Shown here one piece after another: positions 1 to 12,607 of a DNA stretch of 64,000 bases (its first letter is position 1; every line of letters begins with the position of its first letter). The notes under the pieces are model-generated. The model was not told the origin of the DNA. It saw only the letters and a program-made list of their open reading frames with translations, and did not search any database. This DNA comes from Lycorma delicatula (taxonomy: Eukaryota > Arthropoda > Insecta > Hemiptera > Fulgoridae). The translations under genes and the position numbers were made by a program. The stretch is taken from the NCBI RefSeq assembly GCF_047948215.1, contig NC_134455.1, positions 160,376,575-160,440,574 on the forward strand. The letters are read 5' to 3'.

Positions 1-354
1 CCATCGCAGAGTTCCGCATGACATTTACTTCATCATATAAAAACTAACACCATCAAATGATGGTGCTACACCTCTCGGTTGTATGGACAACCATGCCCTC
101 AGCAGTGCAGTCATTATCCTGCAGATAGCAATAGTGTTACCTCATTCATAAACCCCCCTCATCGAGACGGCGCTACACATCATGGCTGCATGGATTACCA
201 TACCCTAAGCAGTGTAGTCACCGTCCTGCCAACAACTATTCTGCTACTTTACTTCCAACATACTTCAAAATAAGTGAGGTTCGATGCCAATATGCCTACC
301 TCTGCCCAATCAACTGTCCAGGTGATACCCTAGCCACCAGGGGTACTACTCTAC
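1..354 (-). repeat. 3' tail of R1-like LINE A with ~107-bp repeat
   Basis: Lies directly downstream (on the minus strand) of the LINE A protein tail at 355-582. It contains two diverged copies of a unit starting GATGGTGCTACAC (59) and GACGGCGCTACAC (166), each followed by a CCATGCCCTCAGCAGTGCAG-like segment. I read it as 3' untranslated sequence of the LINE, cut by the window edge. No gene seen. Confidence 0.5.
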
Positions 355-588
355 TCAGACCCCCTCAGCTGACCTGCTCAGTGCAATATACTTTGGGAAG
401 CCAGCCACTGATAACCATTCTCTGCAAATCTTCCAGTTGACCTGTAGATCCAGAAAGGAATTTATTCTTTCAAGTTCCCTAACAATTCTGGTACATTCAG
501 CCTCATACCAGGGACAAATATAGAGGACATGGTCGGCAATATCACCTACTCTACAGTCCAAGCAGAGGCCTGAATCAACCAAACCAAA
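355..588 (-). pseudogene. R1-like LINE A, C-terminal zinc-knuckle part
   Basis: Minus-strand frame reading DSGLCLDCRVGDIADHVLYI then CPWYEAECTRIVRELERINS. The C-x2-C...H...C arrangement (CLDC, HVLYIC) is the knuckle at the end of R1-clade reverse transcriptase proteins. It continues in frame from the fragment at 1769-1900: RFGLV | DSGLC. The break is the insertion of LINE B. The tail is otherwise short. Confidence 0.8.
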
Positions 589-1755
589 TTTTTTTTTTTA
601 GAGGTGGAGGAACCCCATTTACGGGTGCCTAAGCAGTGTTAGGCTTCCTAAGAGGTTCTGCAGAATGTTATTAAGTGCATATGTATACCTGCACACTACC
701 GACAAAACCTCCACACCTGGCAACCCTCCCCCCTGGAACCGCTAGTAGAACATTACTTCAGGGGGGTTAACGCCCCTACACACACAATTGGCCACCACAA
801 GGGAACATTAAAGCCACATCATCATGCACATCACAAAAGGATATTAAACACAATTCCAACCAAGCACAAACACTCCCACAGGCACATGAGACCTCCTCAA
901 ACCCAGACACACACACACACAGGTACAGACCCCCACCAATGCACAGACATAGACATCACAAGAACTCAAGTGGAGAGAAACACAAAGGACTAAAGGCATT
1001 CTCGAAAGAGGTACCCCATCAACTACACATGCACTCGCACATGCCTAGCAAAATATGCACTCGACTCACATAATTAGTCATTGTTTCACTGATGAGAGCA
1101 ACACACTCAGACACCGGGAATGGAGAGTCCACAGCCTAAATGTGCTAAGGCGACCCTTGCACGCTCGCAGGAGCCCAGTACTCAGCCGCAGACCTGTCCT
1201 TTCTGGTATCCCCATCTTCTTCTCTGCTGGAACTCCTCCCATAGATGAAGCTTATCTTCCTAGCATATCAATTCACCACCGTCCACTCTTCCTTTCTGCT
1301 CATTAATATTCGCTGAGTGTCTTCCTGCTGAAACATATTTCCATAGCCCATGGTATCTACTTACTCCTTTCGCTCTTCCCTGAAACGTTGACATCTGTAG
1401 TAGACGTGCAGGGGCTCTCCACACTCCAGACAGAGGTTGGTGTGGTATAGACCGAATCAGAACAGGTATGACTTAAATCTGCCATGGCGTGCCAGAAACT
1501 GAGTGAGGCTGTAACCCAGCTAGCCATGCGATCTCCTATACCAACCCTTGACATCCCCGATGAGCTGGTGCGCCCACCAACCTTTCGTGGACCAGTCTTG
1601 GACACTAGGGTGGAACTTCGTGGAACTTGGACACTAGGGTCCAAGTTCCTGATGCTCCACCCAATAAATGCAGGCAGGCAATCCCCTCCTAGTCCACCAC
1701 CAGATTGTCGTTAAGGACCACCTGGTGGTCGCTGCCTGTGAGCCCCTCCCACACC
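589..1755 (-). mobile_element. R1-like LINE B, 5'-truncated, inserted into LINE A
   Basis: 1,167 bp flanked by the 13-bp duplication CAACCAAACCAAA (576-588 and 1756-1768), with its poly(A) as a T run at 589-599. The 5' part, about 1370-1520 on the minus strand, encodes a decayed R1-type end: SLTQFLARHGRFKSYLF, one stop, then CLECGEPLHVYYRC (C-x2-C, H, C). The rest, 600-1330, is a ~700-bp 3' untranslated region. It is shared with the copy at 30532-31094. Confidence 0.88.
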
Positions 1756-1768
1756 CAACCAAACCAAA

Positions 1769-1900
1769 CCTAGTAAAACTTGCCCTAAAGGCACCATGTC
1801 CTGACAGAAATTGTGTAATTTTCCGATTGGGGTAGACCCACCTAATCACTCGCAAACCTGTCACATCCGGGAATATATCATATATCGTTCCACCTAGCTT
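1769..1900 (-). pseudogene. R1-like LINE A, upstream fragment
   Basis: Minus-strand frame IRWVYPNRKITQFLSGHGAF then RASFTRFGLV. TQFLSGHGAF...RFGL is a conserved segment just before the C-terminal knuckle in R1-clade LINEs. Its reading frame resumes at 575 beyond LINE B. The right limit is approximate; protein similarity fades near 1900. Confidence 0.75.
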
Positions 1901-4900
1901 GCCAAGATTCAAAACTTTAGTCTTTAATCTCATGCATATGCCCTGAAGTAAGGCCTTCCTTCTTGGAAAAAAATGCTTGCAGCACACAACTGACAACGAA
2001 TTTCTGCTGCCAAAATATTTTGTACCCAAAAAATCTTACTACAGCACACACCTCTCACATTTCATGGGATTTTTTATTGCAGTGATGTCTTTAGGTTATA
2101 ACAAGCAAACAGGCTAAAGTACACAGCTCACATAGCCGGACACAGCTGACATAGCTGAAAGTGCACTGATTCAGAGGATACACCGATTTGTCAATGTCAG
2201 TGCCATTAAGACTACTACTAGCACTATGCTACAACGAAGGTTACTTTCTAAACCACCCTCACATTATCTGAATACAACATTTTGGGATCACAAGGAATCT
2301 ATAACCAAAAGAAAATGTTTTGTGAAATGCTTAGAGATTCAGAGATCACTCTAAAACAAATGGCATGGGATACACAAAAACTGTTCCTTTACATGACAAT
2401 GTACTTTATAGGTAGGAAATATAAAGTGTCTTTGACGGACAAAAGTCAATAACCATATCATCCCAGGGGACAAATAAGAATATAAGAGTTCAAGATTATC
2501 AGCAAAAGCTAAAATAATACAAATTGTAAGTGCCTAAATACAGGTTGCAACTTGCAACCTGCAGTAATGTAGATAATTTATATATATATATATAATATCC
2601 TTTTCTCTGATTTTATTTTTCTGTACCAGCCAGTCTTGAAATTTTGTTTTAGAATAGCTCTCATGCTAATATTAAAGTCTACCACTAAAACAATATACTA
2701 AACAACACAAATAACAAAATGCAAGTAAATACAGGACAAAAACAAGTTCCTATAACAATAAAAATGAATCATTCATTTTTCAAATGGACATTCTTATTTC
2801 TAATGAAGACTTTTTTTTATGCAAAATAGAAATACTACATTTCCCTATATTTTATTTAAGAGTAGGGATTGCTGAAATTTAATTTTAAAAACTTTACAAA
2901 CTATAAATCATGCTATCTGATGCGTTATGATCATAGAACCAAATCTGCTGTAATCAGTTCATAAATATTCTTCTACAATTGAAGGAGTTAGTTTTTGAAA
3001 CTCTTCCAATTGTACTTTACTTCCTGATGGAATATTTGTTTATAAATTGAATTGTATCAATAGAAAGCTGTGAACGTTGATCTACTGTTACAACAGAAAA
3101 TACATTTGAGGACATAAAAATTATTTTTTTCAAACAGCATACACAATAAATTTTCAAAAATTAAAAATATAAGGATGCAAAACAATACGGTAAAATTTTG
3201 AAAAAACTTTAGCATTACAAGTCAGATATCATAAGCTGGTTTTCCTGTATGTTTCACATTTGTTGTAAGTTCTGGTATAATTTCACTAATATCAAATAGC
3301 TACTGACATTTATTTTGTTTATTTGCACCATGACCTCATCTGTCTGCCTAAAACTAAAAACTGGTGAAATTTTACAATATCTAACTCAAAAATAACTATC
3401 TCATAATATTACTAATAAGGTGTTTGTTTAATCAGTTACTTAAATGAATTAAAAAATAAGCATTAGTATAATATTGTTTCAAATAGTTAATTTTTCTTCT
3501 ATTTATAAATTCTTTGATTTAATACCCTAATTAGTTTTTAATAGTGTTATAGATTTTAGCTTTACAAATTTTGATACTAGGGCAGTAATCATAGGTAATA
3601 CAAAATCAAAAAAATAATTCCAGTTGTATTATATGTCTACAATCAACAAAATCAATTAATAATTTTCATGTTCTCTACTAACATTTTTGCTTAAACAAAG
3701 GCCAATGTTTTTAGACTTACTTTTGACATCTGCTTACACACTTTTAAGCGTATCAAACCTCTTTCCGTAATAACAGATTTTATATACTGCTCAATCTTTA
3801 TTCAACTGAAAATTTTAAGAATATTAAAAATAAGCAGGAGATGATCCACCTAAACTTATCCTGGGTAAGCTTAAGACCATTTAAGTAATCACAACAAAAT
3901 TTATACCTATCAAACTGCTTCATTTTGCTCGCTTCTTGAACTTCAGGAGTATTATTCATGATCGTTTACAATAACAGATCAAACATGGCAATAATTTTGT
4001 AGTCTACAGTAACAAAATGAAATTCTTCATTATTCTTAAAATTAACTAACTGACAATTTTTTTTGTTTATTTCATTAGAAGAAAAAAAAATGAAACCCCT
4101 AAGAACTAGCTTACAACAATTCAAAATAATTTCGCTATTTACTTTCAACTGGAATTTCAGTACTTCGAAAACTGAAAATTATGGATATGTAATAACATAA
4201 GAAAATTATTTTTAAATAAATGAGCAGAACAGGATGACAATAAAGACATTTAACATGTATTAAATTGGCAGTAAAACTCTAGCTAATCGCAAAATACTTA
4301 GAAATTTTATCATAATCGCATAATTTTATAGGTAATTAACATCACAAATAATTTACAAGTTACTTAGAATTGGAAATTTCCTCTTTACTAACTGCCCAGT
4401 TTTTTTTATATATTTTTATTCATATTCATAGTACTTCCTTTAAATCAGTTTCCTCATTTGGCAGTTGTCTAAGTCCAATTCAAGAATAAGACTTGACAAT
4501 GGTTTTCCTCTTTTTCAATGAATCTGTTGACTAACAGGTATCACAGAACTGCCATTTCTGCATGTTTTTAGCTTTCCCTTCAATTGTTTTTATCCTTGAC
4601 AGTTGTTCTATCATCAGACATATTCATCTTTCTTCTTCCTCTTCTTTTATTTTTTTTAACACAACTGTGTCTTAGTTTAAGGCCAAACCCATTAAGATAT
4701 CCTCATAGCTTGAAGACAAAGAGTCTTCACTCTTTCCTTCTGATTCATATTTTTTCTTCATATTCATGTTTCAAAACTTTTGTTTCTTTCACCTCTTTTT
4801 TACACTGTTTATGTTTCTGGACCAAATGATATTAAAACTACTCTAAACTTAACAATCTGTAAATCTTTTTCTTTGATTAACTTGAATGCTTTTGCCATCA

Positions 4901-4970
4901 GCAGCCTTTAACTACTGACAAAGGTTAGGAAGAATTAATTTACAAGAAAAAAATAAATTTAAATACAAAC
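1901..4970. other. AT-rich non-coding stretch (presumed CAND1 intron 9)
   Basis: No recognised coding exon. It holds a short (TA)n at 2579-2594 and long A/T runs. A pyrimidine-rich patch at 4560-4830 reads on the minus strand as Lys/Glu/Ser-rich fragments broken by stops and shifts, possibly an old retrocopy, but no family was recognised. Small open pieces at 3720-3960 could not be joined in frame. Confidence 0.5.
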
Positions 4971-5131
4971 CCAAGTGAGTACTGAATACCAGGTATTAAT
5001 GCTGGTATGTGATTTGTCAAAGCACCTGGTAACACAAAAACTAGTTCTTTAAGAAGAGCAAAACAATCCTGTCTTGTTTTGATACTACGTTCTTTCATCT
5101 GTGCATTAACAGCCTTCATAATTGCTGGAAC
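4971..5131 (-). CDS. CAND1: CAND1 coding exon 9 (last in window)
   Basis: Acceptor TATAG at 5136-5132, donor GTTTGT after 4971. Encodes VPAIMKAVNAQMKERSIKTR, then QDCFALLKELVFVLPGALTN and HIPALIPGIQYSLG (residues ~428-480). Vertebrate CAND1 has the same order (KALHKQMKEKSVKTRQ..., GALTQHIPVLVPGI). 161 nt, ends in phase 2. CAND1 is about 1,230 aa in vertebrates, so some 750 residues should be encoded left of the window; I found no further exon in 1-4970. The hAT element lies 174 bp upstream of its acceptor. Confidence 0.95.
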
Positions 5132-5297
5132 CTATATTTCAAATGAAAATAACAAATTATTCTTAAAAAAGCCTTTAACATTTTAATGAGTTGGGCATGA
5201 ACAGACAAGAAAATAAGTCACAAGAACTTAATTCTATGATAAGTTATTCTTACATAAATTTTTTAGTTGTGACAGTGTTTAAATTTAAGATGGCTAT

Positions 5298-5305
5298 TCA
5301 GCAGT
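5298..5305. repeat. hAT target-site duplication, left
   Basis: TCAGCAGT, identical to 9525-9532 on the other side of the element. Eight bp is the hAT superfamily target length. Confidence 0.95.
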
Positions 5306-8300
5306 CAGGGCCGGATTTTCCTATAGGCTAACTAGGCTTCAGCCTAGGGCCTCAAGATCTAGAGGGGCCTACATTCAAATTGTTAGCAAAATTAAAATTA
5401 TACTATTTTAAAAACATTGAACACTAAACCACCGAAAATAAGGAGAAATTCTATGCATATGACTAATAAACAAACATAAAAATGTATTGGTTAAGATCAA
5501 TGCGTTTGGCTCATTGCATCTGTTCGTTTGTATATACTAGATTGCACCAAAGTATAGTTCATATGTTCACTGATTGCTATGGAAAATACTGACGTGTCTT
5601 ATACTACTAAGCTCTGGTTTGTTCTTGCATAAATAAAGTGCAGATTGGTGTAGATTGGAACAGACCTATTGATATCCCAACGTTTGGTTATATTCGTGTT
5701 ACTTCGATAATATGAAACACGTGTTAATGTTATTAGAAAAGATTCTTATTTTAGGATTGCGTACACGATCATTTGATTCTTGCCTTTTGAGTTCAATAGG
5801 TTCAATACTTTCATGAAGTGTTTATAAACTATTGAAAAATTTTTTTGTGACAATATCTTCATTTCGCGGAATTCTAGGTAAGTTCTTAACATATGTTTTA
5901 ATTTGTATATTTTAAAATGTATATTACGTGCTTTATTTTATATTTTCATAATTATATATATATATATATATAATTCATTATTCATAATTGCTATTTTTTT
6001 CAATGACACAAAATAACAGTCCCATACAATCTTGATTGAAAAATGATAATTTAGTTTCATTACTGAATTAAAGATATTTTGGAAATATTTTTTAAATTGA
6101 TTAGTTTGAAATTCAGAAATTATGAAATTAAAATTTATTATTTTAGAAACAATGAATATTATAAGAGATGCGCTATTCACGGAAATGAGTTTTTGTTTTA
6201 CTTCAATTTATTATTCGAAAATGAATTGTTTATCGAAAATTTCAATAAACAAAAGAATACTTACCACAGTTCAAATATGTAAAATGTTATTTTTTGTATT
6301 AATAATAAATAATTAACTTTTATTTATGCACAATAACTAAAATATTTTGTTCTAGATTCTAATCTAAGAATGAGTAAAAGATTTGAAAGTGGTGCTTGCA
6401 AACACAAGAAAAAGAAGCTACAAGAGTACGAGGCAAAGAAGTTAACACTGATTATTGCTTAGATGCATGTGCCAACTAGTACTACTCAAATGGAAGCAAT
6501 GCAGCACGTTGTATGTGAGGACACAGCCATTGCACAAACTCAAAGTGAAAATATGGAACTAATTCAAGAGCAACTTACTGAACACGAATATACAAACGAG
6601 CCACAAGAAAATAATACGAATATTCAGAATTTTTTTCAAACACCTAATGAGAAACACCAAGTTCAAGATATTGCAAATTTAGATAGTGATGTCAAATATA
6701 TGTCTACTGTAACATTTGTTGACTTGTGGACAAATTTATTGCAAAATGATGTATCATACTGGGTAGAGAAGGGCCATTCTCAAGTTCAGTATCACTGTGG
6801 ACCATTTTTAAATTCAAAGCGAGAATATAAGAATCAGTCCAGATTTTGTACAAAAGCAATTTTTTATTCAACAAAAGCCAATGGAGAAAAATATACTAGA
6901 ATGGCTTGTGTACTCTCCCTCAAAAGGTCGTGTTTTTTGCTTTGTTTGTAAACTCTTTCCAAATATTGCATGTTCTGCAACAGCATTAACTTCTGAAGGG
7001 TTTAATGATTGGAAAACCCCTGCTATCATTCTAACTCATGAAAATGTGGAAAATCATAGGAATGCTATGTTAACATACTTAACAAGAGCAAAAGGGAAAA
7101 CTTTAACTTCAAAGCTTGAGGAAGAAATAAGAAAAGAGCAGCAATACGTTATAGAAAGAGTTTTCGCTGTAATTTGCATTCTTGTAGAGCGAGGCTTACC
7201 ATTTAGAGGAGACAATGAAAAGTTTGGAACTCCAAATAAGGCAATTAGGTTTTCTAGAACTAGTAGCAAAATTTGATCAATTTTTAAGAGATCATATCGA
7301 TCGATATGGAAATACTGGCTCAGGAAAACCTTCATATCTATCTAAAACTATATGTGAAGAAATTATTCAACTTATGGCAAATAAAGTAAAAAACACAATT
7401 GTGGCGGAAGTGAAAAAGGCTGGCTATTTTAGCTTTTCAGTAGAATCCACTCCTGACATATCTCATACTGATCAGTTGACCTTAATTATTAGATATGTGT
7501 CACCTGAAGACGGTTTGCCAACTGAGAGATTTTTAACTTTCCTTGAGCTAAAAGATCACTCAGGGGAAAGCATAGCTGATTTAGTAAACAATAAAACTAC
7601 TGAACTTGAAATTGATTTCAGAAAATGCCGAGGACAGTCTTATGATAATGCAGCCCATATGGCAGGTAGATACAATGATATGCAGTAAAAAATTAATGAA
7701 AAAAACAAGTTTGCAAGATTTGTTCCATGCACTCTTTAAATTTAGTAGGTCGCTCAGCTGTTGATTGTTGTCTTGATGCTGTTAATTTTTTTGGTGTTGT
7801 GAACCAAGTTAATATATTTTTTTCGTCTTCCACAAAAATATGGGCAGTTCTGAAATCACATTTGAAACCTCATTCTAAAGTGCCTAAATATTTATCACAC
7901 ACTAGTTGGGAGGCACATGCAAAAGCTACAGAAGCTATTTTAGAAAATTACAATGATATCACCAATGCACTCAATTATTTACATTCTGATAATAATACAA
8001 AGGGTGATACTAGATTGAAGGCCAACAATCTTTTAGAGAAGATGGAAGAATCCGAATTCATGTTTATGCTCCATTTCTGGAATCAAATACTGAGACATTT
8101 TTCAAGAGTAAATAAAATTCTTCAAAGCCCTAATATTTTACTTAGTAGTTGTGCAGATTGTTACAGGTCACTTTTGGATATTTTACGTGAAATTAGGGAA
8201 GATTTTGAAGCACTTTAGCAACAAGCAAAAAACACGTTGCCAAATACTGAATATAGAACTGCCAGAAGGATAATAAGTAAAAGGCAAGGGAATTACGAAA

Positions 8301-9524
8301 ATTCATCTGACCCTGATGCCTTAGACGAACTCTCTTCAGATAAATTTAAGATTAAATCATTTATTCCTATATTAGATGCACTAGAATCAAATTTAGGAAG
8401 AAGGGCTTCTGTTTATGATGATGTAGTGAAAATATTTTCCTTTCTTGCCAATCTTACATTATCAAAGGTAGAACTTCAAAGAGGTGTTGAGCTGTTAATG
8501 CAAGAATACCCCAGATGTCAGTCAAAATCTTACTGAAGAACTATTTCATTTCCACACATATGTGAAACAAACGCATAAGCCTTCAAAAAATTCCATATTG
8601 TTGCATACAGACTTGTATCAAATAATATTCAAAGAAAATATTCAAGTGGCCTTCCCCAATGTGGAATTAATCTTATGGCTGTTTCTCAGTTTAATAGTCA
8701 CTAATTGTACTGGAGAAAGGTCATTTTCAAGACTTAAAAATATCAAAAATCAATAAAGAAGCATGATGACCCAGACGAGGTTGTCTTCATTGAGTATTTT
8801 GTGCATTGAAAATGAGACCTACAGAAAAATAGATTTTGATGAACTTATAGAAGAATTCTGTGTGAAGAAGTTTAGAAAGAAATTCTTCTAATCTACTATT
8901 TCGTTTTAAATGTATATTTGGATTCAATCAGTTCTTAAATAAAATAACTATTAACATAAAATTTAATATGATATACAATTTGATATTTTCTTTTTTGTGA
9001 TCTTGTTTGAATAAAGTTCCATTTTTGGTTTAGTTTTAAGACTTAAAATTCATAATAATTCATACTTAAACTTTAAATGTGAATTATTATGAAATAAATT
9101 TATCTGAATTGAATTTGGTTTAATCTTCACTGTATTGAATATATTTAATTTAATTTGATAGAAAATATGATAATTTATATTGCGTATTTTATTTTCGTAG
9201 TCAAAGATTTTCATTATTTTAATTTAGTTTCTTTGTAAATGTTGTGTGTTATGTTTGATTAGTTATTGTTACAAGTACTATATGTGGTGCTGAGAATAAA
9301 TGTCCAAATAAGTGTTCTCGACTTTTTTTTTATTTATTATCCGTGCCACATTTTTTATAAAGGTTAGTACCAATCACAACATGTTTCATTTAACATATTG
9401 ATATATATCACAGTAATGATGTATTTTATTATCTCTCATGTAATTTACAAACTTAAAAATGGGAGGTGAAAGGGCCTCATAAGTGGAATAGCCTAGGGCT
9501 TCTTTTCATCTAAATCCGGCCCTG
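5306..9524 (+). mobile_element. hAT DNA transposon, full length but decayed
   Basis: 4,219 bp with terminal inverted repeats CAGGGCCGGATTT (5306-5318 and the complement at 9512-9524, perfect 13 bp) and an 8-bp target duplication. It carries one transposase gene on the plus strand, opposite to CAND1, and sits in CAND1 intron 8. Both flanks and both ends survive, so the boundaries are certain. Confidence 0.96.
6370..8891 (+). pseudogene. hAT transposase, ZMYM1-like/DUF4371 type, broken
   Basis: Starts MSKRFESGACKHKKKKLQEY at 6370, meets an in-frame TAG at 6460-6462 and carries on in the same frame. A TTF-type zinc-finger segment (EWLVYSPSKGRVFCFVCKLF) follows after a shift near 6890. Next come the DUF4371 RNase-H-like region (GYFSFSVESTPDISHTDQLT, CRGQSYDNAAHMAG) and the C-terminal hAT dimerisation region (NCTGERSFSRLKNIKNQ, stop, RS.MTQTRLSSLSIL), ending at TAA 8889-8891. 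Further breaks lie near 7230, 7690, 8216 and 8534 plus a stop at 8754. Where relatives usually have VDSTPD this copy has VESTPD, so a key acidic position is changed. Not functional. Confidence 0.93.
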
Positions 9525-9532
9525 TCAGCAGT
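9525..9532. repeat. hAT target-site duplication, right
   Basis: TCAGCAGT, identical to 5298-5305. Confidence 0.95.
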
Positions 9533-10321
9533 ATATAACACTTGACTTTTTGACTTTTTTCCTTAAGTACCTATATTCAATGCAATAATAAATACTGTTT
9601 TTGTACATATTTTCCATGCTACAAAAAACTAAACATCTTGCTGTACACAATCATCATTATCTATGACTATCAACATTTATCTTACATAAAAAACAATTAA
9701 ACACAAATAGCAAAAACACTGTGATTACTGCAAGTGCAGTGTAATGCTGGTGTTGATTGCTGCATGTTAAAACAATTTATAACCATGCATAAGAAGTATT
9801 GTTTTATATTCTATTCTTTTAGCTGTCACTTTTTTATCCGAGAAACAAAAAATTCAATGCAGTCTTCAAGAAATATTGAAAGTTTCAGTTATTGACTTTT
9901 TACCAAAAGATAAAAAAAGACATTAAATTCAAGAAATGATACTGTTACCTGCAGTAAATTTTATCATTGTTCTTACTGGCATTCAAATGGTACAAAATGT
10001 GTATTTACAAGTGGGGAATTGTAACGATTCCCCACAAGAACGGAGATAAAGCATTTATTTAGAAAACTGGATACAACTCTACATCAGAGAAACTTCTCAT
10101 AAAAAAAAAAAAACCATATTTTATACTATTATAATTAATTGGCTGAAAAATTAAACTACTTGAGAAACCATTACTTGATTTATTGATGAAAAGGCATAAC
10201 AAACACTGTACTCACAAAGTCATTTTGTGGTTGTGATAAGTGCCTTAGATTGATATTATGGCTATCTAAGACACTTATCAAGATGTTTATTAGTTACTGA
10301 GCTGTAAGCCAAAGTAGTTAC
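9533..10321. other. CAND1 intron 8, right part
   Basis: AT-rich, no coding signal and no recognised repeat. The intron 8 donor is at its right edge. Confidence 0.6.
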
Positions 10322-10461
10322 CTGAGCTTGCAACTGTGACAATGGAGCATCTTCTTGTTCCATACAGTTAGGATCAAGGTTTGAACCTGAAGATGGTCTT
10401 GCCTGACGCAGCAGTGCCATATAAGCATGAAATATATCACTCTTCACATTTTCTTCTCTTT
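10322..10461 (-). CDS. CAND1: CAND1 coding exon 8
   Basis: Acceptor TTGCAG before AAAGAGAAG at 10461; donor GTAACT after 10322. Encodes REENVKSDIFHAYMALLRQA, then RPSSGSNLDPNCMEQEDAPL and SQLQAQ (residues ~381-427). The REENVK.D.FHAY.. LL string matches CAND1. 140 nt, ends in phase 0. The open frame reads past the donor (VTTLAYSS...), which is intron. Confidence 0.95.
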
Positions 10462-11399
10462 CTGCAATAATATAATTTTTTTATTTTAGCCATTCTTTTA
10501 AATTGTAATCAAACTTAAATATTAAAATGAATTCATAAATTATATAATCATTAATAAAACTGAAAAATTATACTTTCATACAAAAACTGTAGCTAGTTTT
10601 GAAAAAAAAAATAAATAGAAATAAAGAAAAAATTAAAATTATAATATTTTTAAAAAGTATTTATTAATTTAAACTTATTTCTTTTGAGGTAATCCCCATG
10701 CAAAGGTTTACAAAACAATTCTATAATACAAAATATTATAATTAGACTTACAACAATTCCAAACACAATAATAAAAGTTATATTCTTAAAAAAATAATAA
10801 CAAAACCTATATATTCCAAACCAAATAATAAATTAAAACAAGACAAAAAAGAAACAACAGACAAGCCATAGATTGTTTTTAAAATCACTTAACCATCAAG
10901 CCCTTTATTTTCAAAGTTGCAATAAAAAAAATAAATGCTATTCAATTTGACTGCAAGGCTTAAAGTTATTCCTACAAGGATTTTATCTGAGATAGATCTG
11001 TTTCAATGTACCCATGTAATGGACTTCTTCCAATAACACTGAATACAAGGCAAACCGCAGAAAGTGAAAGATATCATCAGACAGAATCAGGTTGTGCACA
11101 TTGGAATCAAAGAGAATGCATATATATTTTCTTAAAAAACAATTTCAATCAACATGAAAATTGACCCATCTCAGTCAGGCTATTATTCACTGTTTGTAAA
11201 TGCTAGTTCAGAATTGTAAATATGCTTCGGCACTGTATATTTTTGAAGAAAGAGGTGAAACTAGAATAAATAGTGGAATTTATATTCTTTGAGATATTAG
11301 CTTTTACCTTTTCAAAATTTTAGGTATGTACTATTTTTGCTAAACTACATTCTTACTTAAAAAAAATACTCAAGGAAATTAATTAATTTTAGTTAGATT

Positions 11400-12300
11400 A
11401 ACTAATTATGGTGCAGATCTTTATCTACACCATCATCCAATACCATTAATTGCTTCAGCTTAATTTTGGTAACCTATCCAATTCCACAGACTTTACCAAC
11501 CAGTTCAACGTTTTCTTCAATATTACCCATTCTAAATGGTCAGTTTCCAGCTAAACAATATAATTAGGAATATTAAGAGCCAGATATTTAAAAGCTGAGT
11601 GGACTACATCAACCTTCTCAGTACATGTATTGCCATACATCGGAGCTCAGATTTCAGAAGAGTACAAAAGTGTTGAATTTACTAAAGTTTAATAAATAAT
11701 TTAACTTTTACAGTCCATAAGTCTGACTTAGAATTAACTAACAATAACTCTCACTTTATCAGATCCTACTTTTGCTCCTTTAACAAATTCATCCACTGCC
11801 ACTGCAAATTTACCGGAGCTGAAATAATATCTAAAATGACTGTAAACCTTTGATTTATTGTTTAAATTAAAGTATACAGGGCTCACTTCTTATTTCCTTC
11901 CTTTCTGACCAGAAAAATTTTCATTTTTTTTTAAATGTTTTTTTTTTTTTTTTAATATTATTAACAAAGCAGTACTGATCTAAAATATGAAGTTTTTAGT
12001 TATTTTTGGCCAGCCCAGCTGTAACCAAGTCGCCAAATCATTTATATACAATATAGCTGATAAACTCATATTACTAATTTATCCCTTAAAACAATTACGC
12101 AGGTAAATGGAAACAGAGATCACTAGTAAATAACAAAAATAGCAGAGATCTGAGAGAATTACCCTAAAGCATCACATATGAAATCAACAATTTATGTATC
12201 ATACCATCCTTTGCATTCAATACTGATGCTGTAAGACAGTAAATATTAACAGAATGTTCAAAAGTTTAGTGCTTAAATGAGATACCTTGAAAGAAACCTT
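11400..12300 (-). mobile_element. Worn CR1/Jockey-like LINE fragment
   Basis: On the minus strand 12001-12060 reads SAILYINDLATWLQLGWPK, the F/LYINDL segment that precedes the catalytic box in CR1/Jockey/I-type reverse transcriptases. Just upstream 12110-12180 gives GNSLRSLLFLLFTSDLC, like the family's GV.QGS.LGPLLF. Further left, LYSSEI..PMYGNTCTEK resembles the segment after the palm. Many stops; ends not found. Confidence 0.6.
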
Positions 12301-12418
12301 ATAGAATGTAATTAATACCCCACTTGCTCCGCCTATTCTTTTAAATTTTACTATCTCAAAAACTTTTTAAACCCACCAATATTCCAAAAAATAATTTTAG
12401 CATGCCTCATCAACTGAA

Positions 12419-12607
12419 TTGCTGGTATCTTCTCCGGGGATAAAAAAGATTTCAAAGTTCCCTGTTGCAGGCTCTTCCTCTTGGTCTTTACAAACTTTTT
12501 TTTAAGATTATGCTGCCCACCTAAGTTGTTGCTGCAGAGCTGTTCTCCTCCAAGACCCCACCTGCTTATCTCTTATAGAACCTGTTTCTCTCACTTTTTG
12601 TTTAATC
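12419..12607. repeat. Local direct repeat A, copy 1
   Basis: 189 bp repeated without indels at 13176-13364 (757 bp away); I count only a handful of mismatches. Starts TTGCTGGTATCTTCTCCGGG. Contents look like part of a decayed LINE rather than a gene. Confidence 0.9.

Noticed and set aside
3200..3960. Minus-strand pieces MNNTPEVQEASKMKQFDR, YIKSVITERGLIRLKVCKQ and FDISEIIPELTTNVKHTGKP as exons of a small nested gene
   Set aside because: They look protein-like and two have GT donors, but the first piece ends in a phase that gives a stop at every AG acceptor before the second. No known family recognised. Transcript data would decide.
4584..4829. 81-codon plus-strand frame rich in Leu/Ser/Phe
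   Set aside because: It is the complement of a Lys/Glu/Ser-rich stretch and has no family resemblance; likely a compositional shadow.
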